DNA of 64,000 bases from Desulfomonilia bacterium (GTDB lineage Bacteria > Desulfobacterota > Desulfomonilia > UBA1062), in NCBI GenBank assembly GCA_036567785.1, contig DATCTV010000033.1, forward strand, positions 1 through 64,000, written 5' to 3'. The notes under the pieces were generated by a model. That model was not told where the DNA came from. It did not search any database and was given only the letters and a program-made list of their open reading frames with translations. Position 1 is the stretch's first letter, and every line of letters begins with the position of its first letter. Shown here in pieces: positions 32,546 through 41,658 of the stretch. Position numbers and translations under genes: made by a program.

Positions 32546-35449
32546 TTAATAAGTGGTAAGCCTTTGTTCGTGGTCATCCGGGGCATGGCCCTGGGCAATC
32601 TTTTTCTCCCTGATCTTCCGCCGCAGTTTACTTTCTGTCTGCATGCCCGGTCCCCTGGGAAACCTTTGTTCTTCCTCCCGGAAAATTCGACTCATATGGT
32701 GCAGGAGCTTCGTTGCTGAAAGGAAGAGGGAGGGATCACGGAAAGAATCCAGATGATCGAGAAAAAATTGTGCATAGATATTCCCTTGCTCTGCGGAAAG
32801 GGTTAACCAGCGTACCGCAGTTTCTCTGTCACGTGGAATATCCTTACCCATCAAATAAAGCTTGCCAAGAGCATATTGGGCATATTGATTGCCTTGCTCC
32901 GCAGATGAAGACAGCCATTTCATAGCAGCTTCCACATTCTTCGGAACATCTTCACCTTGCAGATAGAGCTTTCCAAGTTGATATGCAGCGAATGAATTGT
33001 TCTGTTCCGCCGCTTTCGTGAACAGTTCTATCGCTTTGGAAACATCCCTTGGTACATCCTCTCCGGTAAGATATAGCTTAGCGAGTGTATATTGGGCAAA
33101 CTGGTTTCCAAGATCAACGGACAGCATTAGCCATTTCAGGGCGGAATCCATATTTTTTGGTATCTCGGTCCCGACAAGAAACAGCTTACCGAGGGCATAG
33201 GCTGCATAGTGGTTGTTCTGCTCCGCCGAGAGGGTAAAGATAAGAGTAGCTTTTTCTATATTCTTCTCTATATGGTTTCCGTCCCTGAAAAGCTTTCCAA
33301 GAGCGTATTGCGCCAAATCATTGCCATTATCTGCGGCCTTTGTAAGCCACAGGATGGCCTGTTCAACATTTTCATGACCGCTATCTGCATCCATGTATAT
33401 TTTGCCGAGCATGTACTCTGCATGAACATTTCCCAGACGGGCCGCTTTTTCAAAATAAATGATGGCAGCTTCTACATCTTTTTCCGTCCCGGTGCCGGTG
33501 TATAGCATCTGACCCAGTCGGTATTGGAGCTTATCGTCATGGCTCTGTTCCTCCAGTCTCTGAAACCCAAAGAAGGCTTCCTCAAAATGTAGTTCAGCTT
33601 CCTCGGTATTTCGCGCGGTACCTATACCGTCCCGGTACATTTTTGCCAGTTCATAATGGGCATACGGAACATTCTGTCTTGCAGATCGGCGGTATAGTTC
33701 GAAGGCGGTCTGGTAATCCTGCTCAACACCCTGCCCCCGGTAGTACAGATCGGCAAGCGAATACTGCGCGTACTTATGATTTTTCGAAACAGCTGTATCA
33801 AACCAGCCGGCCGCTTCCTCATAGTCCTGTGCCGTGCCGAGTCCTGCCGCGTGCATTTTTCCGATGCGGTACTCTGTGTACCGGTTTTCTTTTTCTGCTT
33901 CAATATCCATAAACGCAAAGAGAGCTTTCTCATACCAATAAAAAGCGGTATCTGTATCAATCTCCATGCCAAGCCCATCCGCATACAACCTGCCGAGGTC
34001 GTGCATGGCGAGAGCGTTGCCATCCTCGGCTTCCTCCAGAAACAGCCGGAGGGCCTGTTCAAAGTCCGGCTCCTTATCATCGCTGCCATAGAGAAAGGTT
34101 CGGGCTTCTTTATATCGGTCGCTCCATGCAATATGCGGTTTGCCGGGTTCTATTCCATCGGAATCCGATGAAGATGCGCAGCCTTGAGTGTCAGAAAAGT
34201 TGTAATCCTGACCTTCCACTGCTTCTTGAAACACGGCTCCCGACTCTGCCAAGAGCTGCTCCGGCTCATCATCCAAGACAGCGGTTTCTTCCTCGTAGGT
34301 TGGTTCAGCGTTTTCATCGCCTTCAAAGGTGAGATGATTATTACCGAGGTCTACCGCCTCGGCAATCACCATGTTCTTCATCTGCTTGAATTCCTTCTGC
34401 TGTGAGAGCGGAAGAGGTTCGGGCAGTTTGTCCTTATAGGTATGCAGAACCTCATTGCGCAGCTCACACCATTTGGCATAGGCTGCCGCGACGCGCTCAT
34501 CCTTTGCCAGCTCATCCAGAATTTGATTGACCAGCTCCTTCAGCGGGACCTGCAGATAACCATATTGCTTTTTTCCCGTGGTATGCTTCAGTTTCTCCGC
34601 CAGTCTGGACATCAGATCCTCGATCACCGGGTTCTCGCAGGTTCCTGTACGCATCTGTTCCAGAAGCTCCCGCAAGCTATTCCGACTCTGCTCTGTCAGG
34701 GCGCTTCGCTGGGTGGTCTGCTCCGAGTAAATTTGTAGCAGATCCTGGTGAAAGATCTCCCGCGCCAGGCTGCTCCGCATCTTTTCAATGGCTTGCTTGG
34801 TGACATATCCCTCTCGGGGATTAATCGAGTAAACAACCATATGGCAGTGCGGATGATGACCCTCATTATGAAAGGCGGCATACCAGCTGAGGTTTTCCGG
34901 TGCAATTTTCATCTGTTCCGCAAAGATGTTGCGCTGCTGACGAAGAAGGGCGATCCATGCGGAGGCGTTATCGTATCCCAGCCGGGCCGCGTCCTCTCGC
35001 TTCATGGAAATGATGGGCGTCCAGATGTTACCGATATGCTCCGCCACTTTTTCGGCTACCTGAGACAGAACCAGCGGCTCATCCTCATCAGTGAACAGGC
35101 CGTGGCTGCCCAGCTTTTCGGCGCGGGGACGGGTGGCAATGTAGTTGACGTAGACCTCCTGATGAGTCAGCTGATCCAGATTATACTCAATGGTTGCGGT
35201 AATAAATGCTGATGCATTTTCGAGAGTCGGCTTATTTTTATAGTCCTCATATTCAAACAGGCTTTTAGAATCGGGAAACTGGGTGAGAATATCCTTAATA
35301 CGCTCGATCTGCTTTGAGGTGGCAGGTTGGCTTCGTCGGTACTGAGGGAGCTTTTCCACGCCTTCCCGCGTCCCCACATACTCAATCAGGTTCTTTATAT
35401 GCTCCGGATCATTTTTAATATAACCGCATTTTAAGATAATCCTTGGCAT
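32546..35449 (-). CDS. MobP-type relaxase fused to Sel1-like repeats
   Basis: The 967-residue protein has an N-terminal MOBP relaxase domain. The metal-binding histidines are in FHNEGHHPHCH (residues 193-203, H194, H201 and H203), with upstream tyrosines as candidates for the nicking residue. Residues about 455-900 are roughly eleven Sel1-type repeats of about 36 residues each, with the pattern A-x-x-x-L-G-x-L-Y. Sel1 repeats form curved helical scaffolds for protein binding. It nicks oriT and pilots the strand. The RHH accessory protein is encoded 2 bases upstream, which supports a shared relaxosome role. Confidence 0.9.
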   Translation of the reverse strand: MPRIILKCGYIKNDPEHIKNLIEYVGTREGVEKLPQYRRSQPATSKQIERIKDILTQFPDSKSLFEYEDYKNKPTLENASAFITATIEYNLDQLTHQEVYVNYIATRPRAEKLGSHGLFTDEDEPLVLSQVAEKVAEHIGNIWTPIISMKREDAARLGYDNASAWIALLRQQRNIFAEQMKIAPENLSWYAAFHNEGHHPHCHMVVYSINPREGYVTKQAIEKMRSSLAREIFHQDLLQIYSEQTTQRSALTEQSRNSLRELLEQMRTGTCENPVIEDLMSRLAEKLKHTTGKKQYGYLQVPLKELVNQILDELAKDERVAAAYAKWCELRNEVLHTYKDKLPEPLPLSQQKEFKQMKNMVIAEAVDLGNNHLTFEGDENAEPTYEEETAVLDDEPEQLLAESGAVFQEAVEGQDYNFSDTQGCASSSDSDGIEPGKPHIAWSDRYKEARTFLYGSDDKEPDFEQALRLFLEEAEDGNALAMHDLGRLYADGLGMEIDTDTAFYWYEKALFAFMDIEAEKENRYTEYRIGKMHAAGLGTAQDYEEAAGWFDTAVSKNHKYAQYSLADLYYRGQGVEQDYQTAFELYRRSARQNVPYAHYELAKMYRDGIGTARNTEEAELHFEEAFFGFQRLEEQSHDDKLQYRLGQMLYTGTGTEKDVEAAIIYFEKAARLGNVHAEYMLGKIYMDADSGHENVEQAILWLTKAADNGNDLAQYALGKLFRDGNHIEKNIEKATLIFTLSAEQNNHYAAYALGKLFLVGTEIPKNMDSALKWLMLSVDLGNQFAQYTLAKLYLTGEDVPRDVSKAIELFTKAAEQNNSFAAYQLGKLYLQGEDVPKNVEAAMKWLSSSAEQGNQYAQYALGKLYLMGKDIPRDRETAVRWLTLSAEQGNIYAQFFLDHLDSFRDPSLFLSATKLLHHMSRIFREEEQRFPRGPGMQTESKLRRKIREKKIAQGHAPDDHEQRLTTY

Positions 35450-35451
35450 GA

Positions 35452-35859
35452 TTAATCACCCTTTTGGAATTTTACGACATCCTCAAAAGTCACGGAGCCA
35501 ACCGATTTTTTCACGTCATTCACGCATTTGCCCCGCAGTCGACGCAGGGTGTTTTCATCAATGTCCGCAGTGGTGGCGAGGATATTCATCATCATGGACA
35601 TTTCGACCGCCAGCTTGAACATCAGCCGGGCCATACGGTTTTCCGATGAGCTGACAATGCCCGACATAGCGGAGGTGATTGCGGTCGGCAAATATTTCAT
35701 ACCATCCTCTGCGGAAATATATCCGCTGTAAAAACGGATTGCTTTTTCAATAAATTCACTGCGGCTTTTACAGTTATCCTTTTCCAGGATCGCATCCATA
35801 CCCTCTATGGTGCTGGGATAGAGCCAGAGCGGGATTCGGGTTTTGATTTCTTCACTCAT
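35452..35859 (-). CDS. Ribbon-helix-helix relaxosome accessory protein
   Basis: ATG 35859 is chosen because aaggaggctaatt precedes it. The 135-residue product opens with a ribbon-helix-helix: strand KTRIPLWLY, then helices SRSEFIEKAIRFYSGY. It should bind the oriT region and recruit the relaxase. It ends 2 bases before the relaxase start, so translation is coupled. The presumed oriT lies immediately upstream (35860-36255). Confidence 0.8.
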   Translation of the reverse strand: MSEEIKTRIPLWLYPSTIEGMDAILEKDNCKSRSEFIEKAIRFYSGYISAEDGMKYLPTAITSAMSGIVSSSENRMARLMFKLAVEMSMMMNILATTADIDENTLRRLRGKCVNDVKKSVGSVTFEDVVKFQKGD

Positions 35860-36255
35860 AATTAGCCTCCTTGTCTGAAAAGCTCCCGGAACCACCTGAC
35901 GGGTGTACCCCGGAAAAGCTTTGTTTTCTAGGTCAAGCGGCAGGTTGGAGAGAGTTCTGACCACCCAGGAGGTGACCAACACCCTATTTAGGTGTACCCG
36001 CCGGAACATCCCCGACCCGCGTTGCGGGGCGGTGTTTATCGGTAGGTGGGCGCAAAGCGACCACCTGCCTTTAACCAGCATCGTTTTCATGCCCATGGTT
36101 CACCCCCGGAAGCCAGAATGATGGCTTCCCTCAACCCGTCGCACAAAGCCCCAACACGGGGCCTTACTTTCTCAAAGGTGTTACTGTGCCATCCCTGCCG
36201 GGAAAACGCGACACAGGGGCACACAGGCGACAACACGGGCGATGCTGTCATTGCG
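35860..36255. other. GC-rich non-coding region, candidate oriT
   Basis: The 396-base gap between two minus-strand genes has no supported gene. It contains repeats and dyads: ggtgtaccc occurs twice (about 35903 and 35991), and a hairpin of aggtgg-g-cgc / gcg-a-ccacct (36044-36066) has a three-base loop. The region directly precedes the RHH/relaxase pair, the normal place for an origin of transfer. The exact nic site was not identified. Confidence 0.45.
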
Positions 36256-36918
36256 CTACTGCATGGTCATCATCTGAGGGTCTTGCTCCGGCGTCAGCTC
36301 TCTGCCGTCGAGGTGCTCGCAGAAGCGATTCCAGCGCTGATCCACCGGAAGGTAATCGGCGCGATAAGCGTGATAGGCCGCGGTGCTGGCATCCTTCATG
36401 GAGTAGGTTTTCCAGCCGTCCATGATATGGACACCGGAGATTTCCTGCCTGTCAAAGTCCATGTCGAATACCCCGGTGATTTTTTCGGTATTGTCCATGC
36501 GTGTCCTGACATGTTCCTCGAATTTCTGAGCATCGATGGGAATGGTATCCCGAAAGGAAGCGGCGAAGCATTCGGGTTTCTGTTCGATCTCTCCGCGCTG
36601 GTATCTGCGCAGAAGCCATGAGGTCTGCATCAGCTCCATGGGGAGATCGCACTCGAAGTAATGCTCGGCGCCATTTTCCGTGATGTGATACACCGAAAAG
36701 GTGCGCATTTCTCGGGCGCGCTGCTCGTCCGCAAGGCGATCAGCCTCGATCCGGCTGCTGATCTCCGCTTGTTCCTGTTCCGGTACCGTCTGGAGATATA
36801 ACTCCGATAGCTTTTCCTGCATCACCGCTTCAATATCTGTTCCGTTTTGGGTGAGAATGCGCTCCAGCGCATCGTGCTGATATTTGTTAAGCCACAGTTC
36901 AATAGACGTATCGCTCAT
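36256..36918 (-). CDS. ICE conserved hypothetical with N-terminal DUF6103-like segment
   Basis: The 220-residue protein begins with a short segment resembling the small DUF6103 proteins nearby (ELWLNKYQHDALERILTQNG, then LYLQTVPEQEQ). The later part (about residues 75-200) is beta-rich, with FSVYHITENGAEHYFECDL. It has no signal sequence. Proteins of this kind recur in Tn1549-like ICEs, but I know of no function. It lies upstream of the candidate oriT, and gaggatgac precedes its start. Confidence 0.65.
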   Translation of the reverse strand: MSDTSIELWLNKYQHDALERILTQNGTDIEAVMQEKLSELYLQTVPEQEQAEISSRIEADRLADEQRAREMRTFSVYHITENGAEHYFECDLPMELMQTSWLLRRYQRGEIEQKPECFAASFRDTIPIDAQKFEEHVRTRMDNTEKITGVFDMDFDRQEISGVHIMDGWKTYSMKDASTAAYHAYRADYLPVDQRWNRFCEHLDGRELTPEQDPQMMTMQ

Positions 36919-36984
36919 ATGTCATCCTCCTGTTTCATGTCCCTCTGGAGCCCGCAGCGCGAACAGCAGAGAGAAAAAAATGAG

Positions 36985-37263
36985 CTACATGCCGATGGTC
37001 TGCGTCGGGCAGTCCAGTGAGGGTTCTGCCGTAAGCAGATACCAGTTTCCATCGGCCTCATTAAAATTGCAGCTTTCAACGGTCTGGTCTTTGAGTTCCT
37101 CCCAGGAGACCGGAATTTCCGTACCTCTCACACCTGCGTGAGCGTATAACTGATCCAGCGGTCTGTCGGGAGAGATGGTGACATAGCCTCCGGGCGACAT
37201 GATTACGATCACATCGTTCGGATGCTCCAGCCGGAACTGCTCCAGCGTCATCGGTTCTTTCAT
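36985..37263 (-). CDS. Small ICE hypothetical protein
   Basis: The 92-residue product starts MKEPMTLEQFRLEHPND and has a beta-rich middle (MSPGGYVTISPDRPLDQLY) and a Gly/Asp-rich tail. It overlaps the preceding DUF6103-like gene by 4 bases (ATGA), so the two are coupled. It has no recognised domain or membrane segment. Its neighbours are all ICE accessory genes. The function is unknown. Confidence 0.6.
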   Translation of the reverse strand: MKEPMTLEQFRLEHPNDVIVIMSPGGYVTISPDRPLDQLYAHAGVRGTEIPVSWEELKDQTVESCNFNEADGNWYLLTAEPSLDCPTQTIGM

Positions 37264-37442
37264 AAGCCGGTGCCTCCTTCCTGACTGTCAATACCAGCCC
37301 TGATTTCAGCTGGTACATGCTTTTCATAAAGAGTCTGCAGCTGGGTTTGCAGCTCGGCCTGCAGTGCTGTGTCATCCATATACTGCCGAATGATGCACAG
37401 CTTTTCAGTGTTATACCGGATTTGAATGGTATCCAGCTTCAT
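37260..37442 (-). CDS. DUF6103-family small protein
   Basis: ATG 37442 is chosen because aaaggag precedes MKLDTIQIRYNTEK; the longer frame lacks such a site. The 60-residue product shows the DUF6103 pattern: a beta strand, a helix ending in EKL-x-x-I-R-x-Y, and the closing LYEKHVPAEIRAGI. It is a paralogue of the protein at 38741. The fold looks ribbon-helix-helix-like, so DNA binding is possible. Confidence 0.65.
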   Translation of the reverse strand: MKLDTIQIRYNTEKLCIIRQYMDDTALQAELQTQLQTLYEKHVPAEIRAGIDSQEGGTGL

Positions 37443-37532
37443 GAGCTTCGCGCTCCTTTCCATGTGTTTTTGAGAAAAAATTGCCATGATGGTATACTTT
37501 CACGACGAATGCCGGGAAGTATACCATCATGG

Positions 37533-37823
37533 TTACAATTCATCCAGTGCGTTGATCAGGCTGCTGGGAAGATCGCTCAGTTGAACAGCCCCATCCGGTT
37601 CCTCATGTGCGTCTGTTGGAGTCAGTCGTAGCTTTCTTATTTCATCCCTGATTGCTTTTCGAACAGATCTTTCCAGATGCTCTGCCTGATTTGCTGAAAG
37701 GATGCAGGTGATTACAAAATCGGAACGCTGTCTGGCAGCCTGCTTTAAGTAGAGTGCTTCGGCTTCCCGGTGTCTTGGATTGTCCCTGTCGAAGGATAAA
37801 AAGTAGCGTTTTCGTTCTGCCAT
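37533..37823 (-). CDS. ParR-like partition adaptor protein
   Basis: The 96-residue basic protein (MAERKRYFLSFDRDNPRHRE opening) lies 4 bases downstream of the actin-like ATPase gene, on the same strand. This is the order and size expected of ParR, the adaptor that binds a centromere and caps ParM filaments. A ribbon-helix-helix with a C-terminal acidic tail (LSSLPSSLINALDEL-like end) also fits. The call leans on context, since ParR proteins diverge widely. Confidence 0.65.
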   Translation of the reverse strand: MAERKRYFLSFDRDNPRHREAEALYLKQAARQRSDFVITCILSANQAEHLERSVRKAIRDEIRKLRLTPTDAHEEPDGAVQLSDLPSSLINALDEL

Positions 37824-37827
37824 ATCA

Positions 37828-38709
37828 TCACCCCATCAGGAGCTTATACCCGTCTGCGTTGGCAAACCGGTTCAGCACTGCTACCGTATTCAGGCTGTCA
37901 TTGTACAGCCGGGATTCCAGCAGCTCCGCGCCGCCGCCCGCGAACACCGTGGGGAGCTTTAGGTCCAGACCCCTTTCTCGCAGAGCATTGAACAGCTCCT
38001 TACAATAAGCCGCCACCGTCTGATCTACCACAACCGCAATCTGCTTGCTGTCGGTGTGCTGGATTTCGCCGCGGATGGCGTCTGTGATGAGTTCATCGGA
38101 CAACAGGATATCACTTTTCTGGAGCGCATCCTGTATGCGGCTATACAGAGTGATGGTCCCCATGCGCAGGCTGGCGCAGCTCGACCTGTCCAGCTTGAAA
38201 TTGTGGACTGTGAGCACATCCACGGTATATCCTCCGATGTCTACCAGCGTTATGCCCCGGTATTCTGACAGCCGCGGATAATACCGGCACAGTGCGGCAT
38301 GCCCCTGGGCGAACACCTTACATTCCGTGATGTGGCAACGGTAGGAGGTGCCCTCGAACATAAACGAGACATTGCTCCGCAGAAAGTACCTGCGGAACGC
38401 TTCCTTTTGGGTTCCATAACTGTCGATGGGCAGCCCCACGCCCAAGGCTATTTCCGTGTTGGTCGCGCCGGCTTTTTTCATGGCGTCCGCGATGGCCGGC
38501 AGCGTCAGAAGAAACGTATCCGGTTCCTTGGTTTTGTCCTGCTGGAAACGCAGGCGGCGTTCCCCGATGGCGTAGTATTTTCCCTCATAAAAGAGCTGCA
38601 TCTCCGGCGTAATGAATTCCTTGTCGCTCACTGCGTAGCCAGAGGCATAGAGCATCCCCTCTGAGGATTTAACGTTGTAGTTTCCATTGTCCACTCCGAG
38701 CTTGATCAT
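37828..38709 (-). CDS. ParM/StbA-like actin-fold ATPase
   Basis: ATG 38709 is preferred over GTG 38718, because ggggg lies 8 bases upstream. The product has actin-fold motifs: phosphate 1 GVDNGNYNVK at the start, phosphate 2 VDIGGYTVDVL near residue 165, and the adenosine motif VFAGGGAELL near 258. ParM forms filaments that push DNA copies apart. In an ICE it would stabilise the excised circular form. It forms a pair with the ParR-like gene downstream. Confidence 0.88.
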   Translation of the reverse strand: MIKLGVDNGNYNVKSSEGMLYASGYAVSDKEFITPEMQLFYEGKYYAIGERRLRFQQDKTKEPDTFLLTLPAIADAMKKAGATNTEIALGVGLPIDSYGTQKEAFRRYFLRSNVSFMFEGTSYRCHITECKVFAQGHAALCRYYPRLSEYRGITLVDIGGYTVDVLTVHNFKLDRSSCASLRMGTITLYSRIQDALQKSDILLSDELITDAIRGEIQHTDSKQIAVVVDQTVAAYCKELFNALRERGLDLKLPTVFAGGGAELLESRLYNDSLNTVAVLNRFANADGYKLLMG

Positions 38710-38740
38710 GATTGACACCCCCTTTTTCTTTTTCTGCAGA

Positions 38741-39100
38741 TCACATGTTCATGGTCATGCCCTGATTTTCCTGCTCGGCGGGACCTTCGGACTCGGAAGG
38801 AGCTTCCGGGACAGAGGCCGGTCCAGGCGCGGCCTGTTCCCTCTGGCGGCGGGTCTGCCGTGCGGGTCGCTCCCTCGAAGCGGCAGATTGTTCCGGTTCC
38901 TGCGTCTGCTGCTGTGCGGGTATCTGCTCCATGCGACTCTCCACAAACTCCCGCACCTGTGCGGGTACCATCCTTTCATAGGTCTTGTCCAGGTAATCCT
39001 GCAGCTCCTGTTCGATTGTCTGGTCCTTTTTGCCGATAAAAAAACGGAGTGCCTCCAGCTTCTCCGTAGGGAAGGATACCTTTAATTCAGTCATACTCAT
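38741..39100 (-). CDS. DUF6103-family protein with a disordered tail
   Basis: ATG 39100 follows taaggaggaaataatc. The 119-residue product has the DUF6103 core in residues 1-60 (LKVSFPTEKLEALRFFIGKK, then YERMVPAQVREFVE). It continues with a Gln/Glu/Pro/Ala-rich tail that looks disordered and ends MTMNM. Several neighbouring ICE proteins share such M/T-rich ends. It is upstream of the ParM-like gene and possibly regulates the operon. Confidence 0.7.
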   Translation of the reverse strand: MSMTELKVSFPTEKLEALRFFIGKKDQTIEQELQDYLDKTYERMVPAQVREFVESRMEQIPAQQQTQEPEQSAASRERPARQTRRQREQAAPGPASVPEAPSESEGPAEQENQGMTMNM

Positions 39101-39113
39101 GATTATTTCCTCC

Positions 39114-39710
39114 TTAAAATTTCATTGTCATGCTGGATTCCTCCGGCCCCTGCTCAGTCGCGCCCTCCTGAATGTTGGGACAGTAAGCCGAGAACATGAC
39201 CATATCGAACCCATACTCCATGGGTTCGACCACCGCCATTTCACGTCTTGCTTCTAAAACATTCAACAACATGGAAGTAATGTTGCTGGTAGGGTCAAGG
39301 GTAACATGATACTTGTCTCTGATTTCTCCAAAGTGAACGGCCCAGACGCCGCTTCTGGTGTTTTGCGTCCCCTCCCGGACGAGTTGATCAGCCAGCTCAT
39401 TCAGCCGGGCGGTTACAAAGTCTCTCGCTCCCGGCAGGAGGCTGGCATACCTGGCATAGTCATAACCTTCGCTTTGAACAAGAACGCCTTCCGTGCTGTT
39501 TTCACCCAGCACTAAAAGGCAGTGCTGGATGCCGTTTTCATCCTGATACATTCTGTTTTTATTCTCTGCGATGAAATCGGCGTCCCGGATCAGGTTGGAG
39601 CGAAAACGGGCATATTCTGTTGCCGGAAGCTCCACGATGTTTTCGATGACACAGTCTCTCACAGGAAATTCGTTGGTCTTTCTCTCAAAGACCGCCTTCA
39701 AATGCAGCAT
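39114..39710 (-). CDS. DUF6329-type ICE protein
   Basis: ATG 39710 is chosen because aaaggag precedes it; the frame opens earlier without a site. The 198-residue product resembles DUF6329-type proteins of Tn1549-like elements: VRDCVIENIVELPATEYARF, then HCLLVLGENSTEGVLV, SEGYDYARY and ARDFVTARLNELA. It ends with the same Met/Thr-rich tail as the neighbours (SSMTMKF). It has no membrane segment. Function unknown. Confidence 0.65.
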   Translation of the reverse strand: MLHLKAVFERKTNEFPVRDCVIENIVELPATEYARFRSNLIRDADFIAENKNRMYQDENGIQHCLLVLGENSTEGVLVQSEGYDYARYASLLPGARDFVTARLNELADQLVREGTQNTRSGVWAVHFGEIRDKYHVTLDPTSNITSMLLNVLEARREMAVVEPMEYGFDMVMFSAYCPNIQEGATEQGPEESSMTMKF

Positions 39711-39756
39711 GGTTTTCTCCTTTCCACCTGTCCATCCGACAGGCCGTGGGTTGATG

Positions 39757-40914
39757 TTATTTGGTTTCATAGCTGATGTACGGAACCTCCAGCCACGCTT
39801 TCCAACCGCGGCCTTCGAGCTTTGTTTTGACGACGCCGTATTTTGTTCCCATCGCTTCGATCACTTCTCCATTGCCGATGTATACACCGATGTGCCCCGA
39901 TTTCCAAACGGCCAAGCCCGGTGTGTCAGGCATGGTATCCATGGAGCCTTTGACGGTAGCGGCATTGTACATACCGTCCGCACCCACATCCGGCATGCCG
40001 TTGGTTCCATACTCAATTGTCTTGGTGTCCGGGTTATACCAGCCATAGCCTTTGATGAGGCCGACACAGTCCGTTGTCCTGCCGCCCAGCCAGTTCTCGC
40101 GGATGAAATCTTCATAGTCACCCACGCCGTCCGGGTACTGCTTCAGCTTGTATTCGAACAGCAAGTCTGTCAGAACATCGCCGTAGGTTCCCCATACATA
40201 CCCCCAGCCACAGTTAAAGGCATTTTCGGCATAGGTCACCAGATCCAGGTTGTTTTTGGTTTCCGGATGGAGCAGGGTTAACCCGTCTAATGCTGTGCCG
40301 CCTTTGCCGCCGTATTCTATCTCCCCGGTGTATGATCCGGCACCTCCATAGACAATCCTTTGATAGATCTGCAGGGCATTGGCCTTTGACTCCTTCGAGA
40401 CCGGAATCCCTGACGCTTCGAGATTTGCGTATGCCGTGTCCAGACTGGCTGGGACAGCAACCGTGTGATTCTCGGAATCCTTTTCATAAGTCACAAAGCA
40501 GTTCACGAAGGCACTGGCCTCGGCGTCGGACAGGGAGAGATTTTTCGCGCCGAAATACAGAGAATAAAAAATGGATTTGATGCGGACATTGTCCAAAGCG
40601 CCGCCGTTCATTCCGGCCTCCGTATCAGCGATTGCCTGATCCAGAACAGAAAAGCAACTGCTCATGTCCTTAATGTAGACCGTGTAATCGGCAGGGACAG
40701 CGGAACCAGCAACGCCGCCATTGAAACACAGGTCAATGGCGGCGTTGTTGTGCTGTGATGTGCCGGAGAGCAGGCTGAGTATCATGACGATCACGAGGAT
40801 AAAGGGCGTCAAAATGGCGGCGATCAGGACGCCTACCGCCTTCCACGTTCGCTTGTCAGTAGCGGCAGCGATGGCGGCTTTCACCGCAAGGGTAATGGTT
40901 GCAGGGTCTGCCAC
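39757..40914 (-). CDS. NlpC/P60-type conjugation cell-wall hydrolase
   Basis: GTG 40914 is used as start, with aaaggagg upstream. The 385-residue protein has one N-terminal membrane helix (about residues 26-50). A middle region may be lysozyme-like or a scaffold, and a C-terminal NlpC/P60 domain has catalytic C283 in TTDCVGLIKG and H341 in SGHIGVYIG. It opens the peptidoglycan locally for the transfer channel and acts outside the membrane. Homologues accompany VirB4 in Gram-positive ICEs. Confidence 0.9.
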   Translation of the reverse strand: MADPATITLAVKAAIAAATDKRTWKAVGVLIAAILTPFILVIVMILSLLSGTSQHNNAAIDLCFNGGVAGSAVPADYTVYIKDMSSCFSVLDQAIADTEAGMNGGALDNVRIKSIFYSLYFGAKNLSLSDAEASAFVNCFVTYEKDSENHTVAVPASLDTAYANLEASGIPVSKESKANALQIYQRIVYGGAGSYTGEIEYGGKGGTALDGLTLLHPETKNNLDLVTYAENAFNCGWGYVWGTYGDVLTDLLFEYKLKQYPDGVGDYEDFIRENWLGGRTTDCVGLIKGYGWYNPDTKTIEYGTNGMPDVGADGMYNAATVKGSMDTMPDTPGLAVWKSGHIGVYIGNGEVIEAMGTKYGVVKTKLEGRGWKAWLEVPYISYETK

Positions 40915-40998
40915 TTAGTTTCCTCCTTTCAAAACGAAACAGGGTGCCTCCGACTCAGCGGAAAGCACCCTGTTTTATGTACTTAGTATTTTGTTGTT

Positions 40999-41535
40999 TT
41001 ACAGCTTCATGGGATCAATCATCTGAATTTCTTTACCTCGGTGCCGGGCAAACCGCACCGTATTGGACGTGCTGCCCAGCGATCCATCCCACACAGCGAT
41101 GACAAAGCGGCTCTTGTTGACCATATAACCGTTTCGCTTCTGCATGCAGTCACTGGTATAGTGCTTTTGCAGAAGGGTTTCCTTCGAGCATCTTTCCAGA
41201 ATGGAAAAATATCGTTCACGCTGCTCCACCGTCCAGGCTTCCGCCTGGGTTTCGTAGGGGAGCGCACATTCCAGGGTTATTTGCGGAAACCGCTCCTGCA
41301 GTGACAGGACGGCTTCTGCAGCCCATTGGTCAACACCGAGGGCCATCCCGCAAATAAAATGGGTTACCTGCTGCTCGGTGATCATGTGAATGATCTCCTG
41401 CTCCAGATGATTCTTGATCCGCTTGCAGAACTCGTTGCTCTCATCAAAGCCGAAGGGCATTTTCTGCGGACGAAGGCCGGTAAAACAGCAGGTATGATTG
41501 ATGTCCAGTTCCGTTTTCTCCAGTTGATCGTTCAT
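40999..41535 (-). CDS. SLOG-family protein (DUF1273/YpsA-like)
   Basis: The 178-residue protein has the YpsA-like SLOG pattern: CCFTGLRPQKMPF at the start, THFICGMALGVDQWAAEAVL in the middle, and SRFVIAVWDG near the end. This Rossmann-like fold binds nucleotides or nucleotide-derived ligands, and members often appear in conflict systems. The gene is divergent from the XRE gene at 41659, so one regulatory region controls both. The real function in an ICE is unknown. Confidence 0.8.
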   Translation of the reverse strand: MNDQLEKTELDINHTCCFTGLRPQKMPFGFDESNEFCKRIKNHLEQEIIHMITEQQVTHFICGMALGVDQWAAEAVLSLQERFPQITLECALPYETQAEAWTVEQRERYFSILERCSKETLLQKHYTSDCMQKRNGYMVNKSRFVIAVWDGSLGSTSNTVRFARHRGKEIQMIDPMKL

Positions 41536-41658
41536 ACTTCACACTCCTTAGTAAATTCTCTTTATGATGTTAGCTCATAGGGACATTATAAATCTCTATT
41601 TGCTTATTTTCAATTCCCAATAGACCCTCTAAGCTAATATCGTAAGGAGCTGATAGCT
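41536..41658. promoter_or_regulatory. Divergent promoter region of the SLOG and XRE genes
   Basis: The 123-base AT-rich gap separates the SLOG gene (minus) from the XRE gene (plus). It has an imperfect dyad, ttagctcatagggac and gaccctctaagctaa, spanning about 41569 to 41636, a possible XRE operator. Promoter boxes could not be fixed. Confidence 0.4.

Noticed and set aside
29110-40914. Many plus-strand frames of 60-210 codons opposite the transfer genes
   Set aside because: They mirror GC-rich minus-strand genes with strong family motifs; none has a credible start signal.
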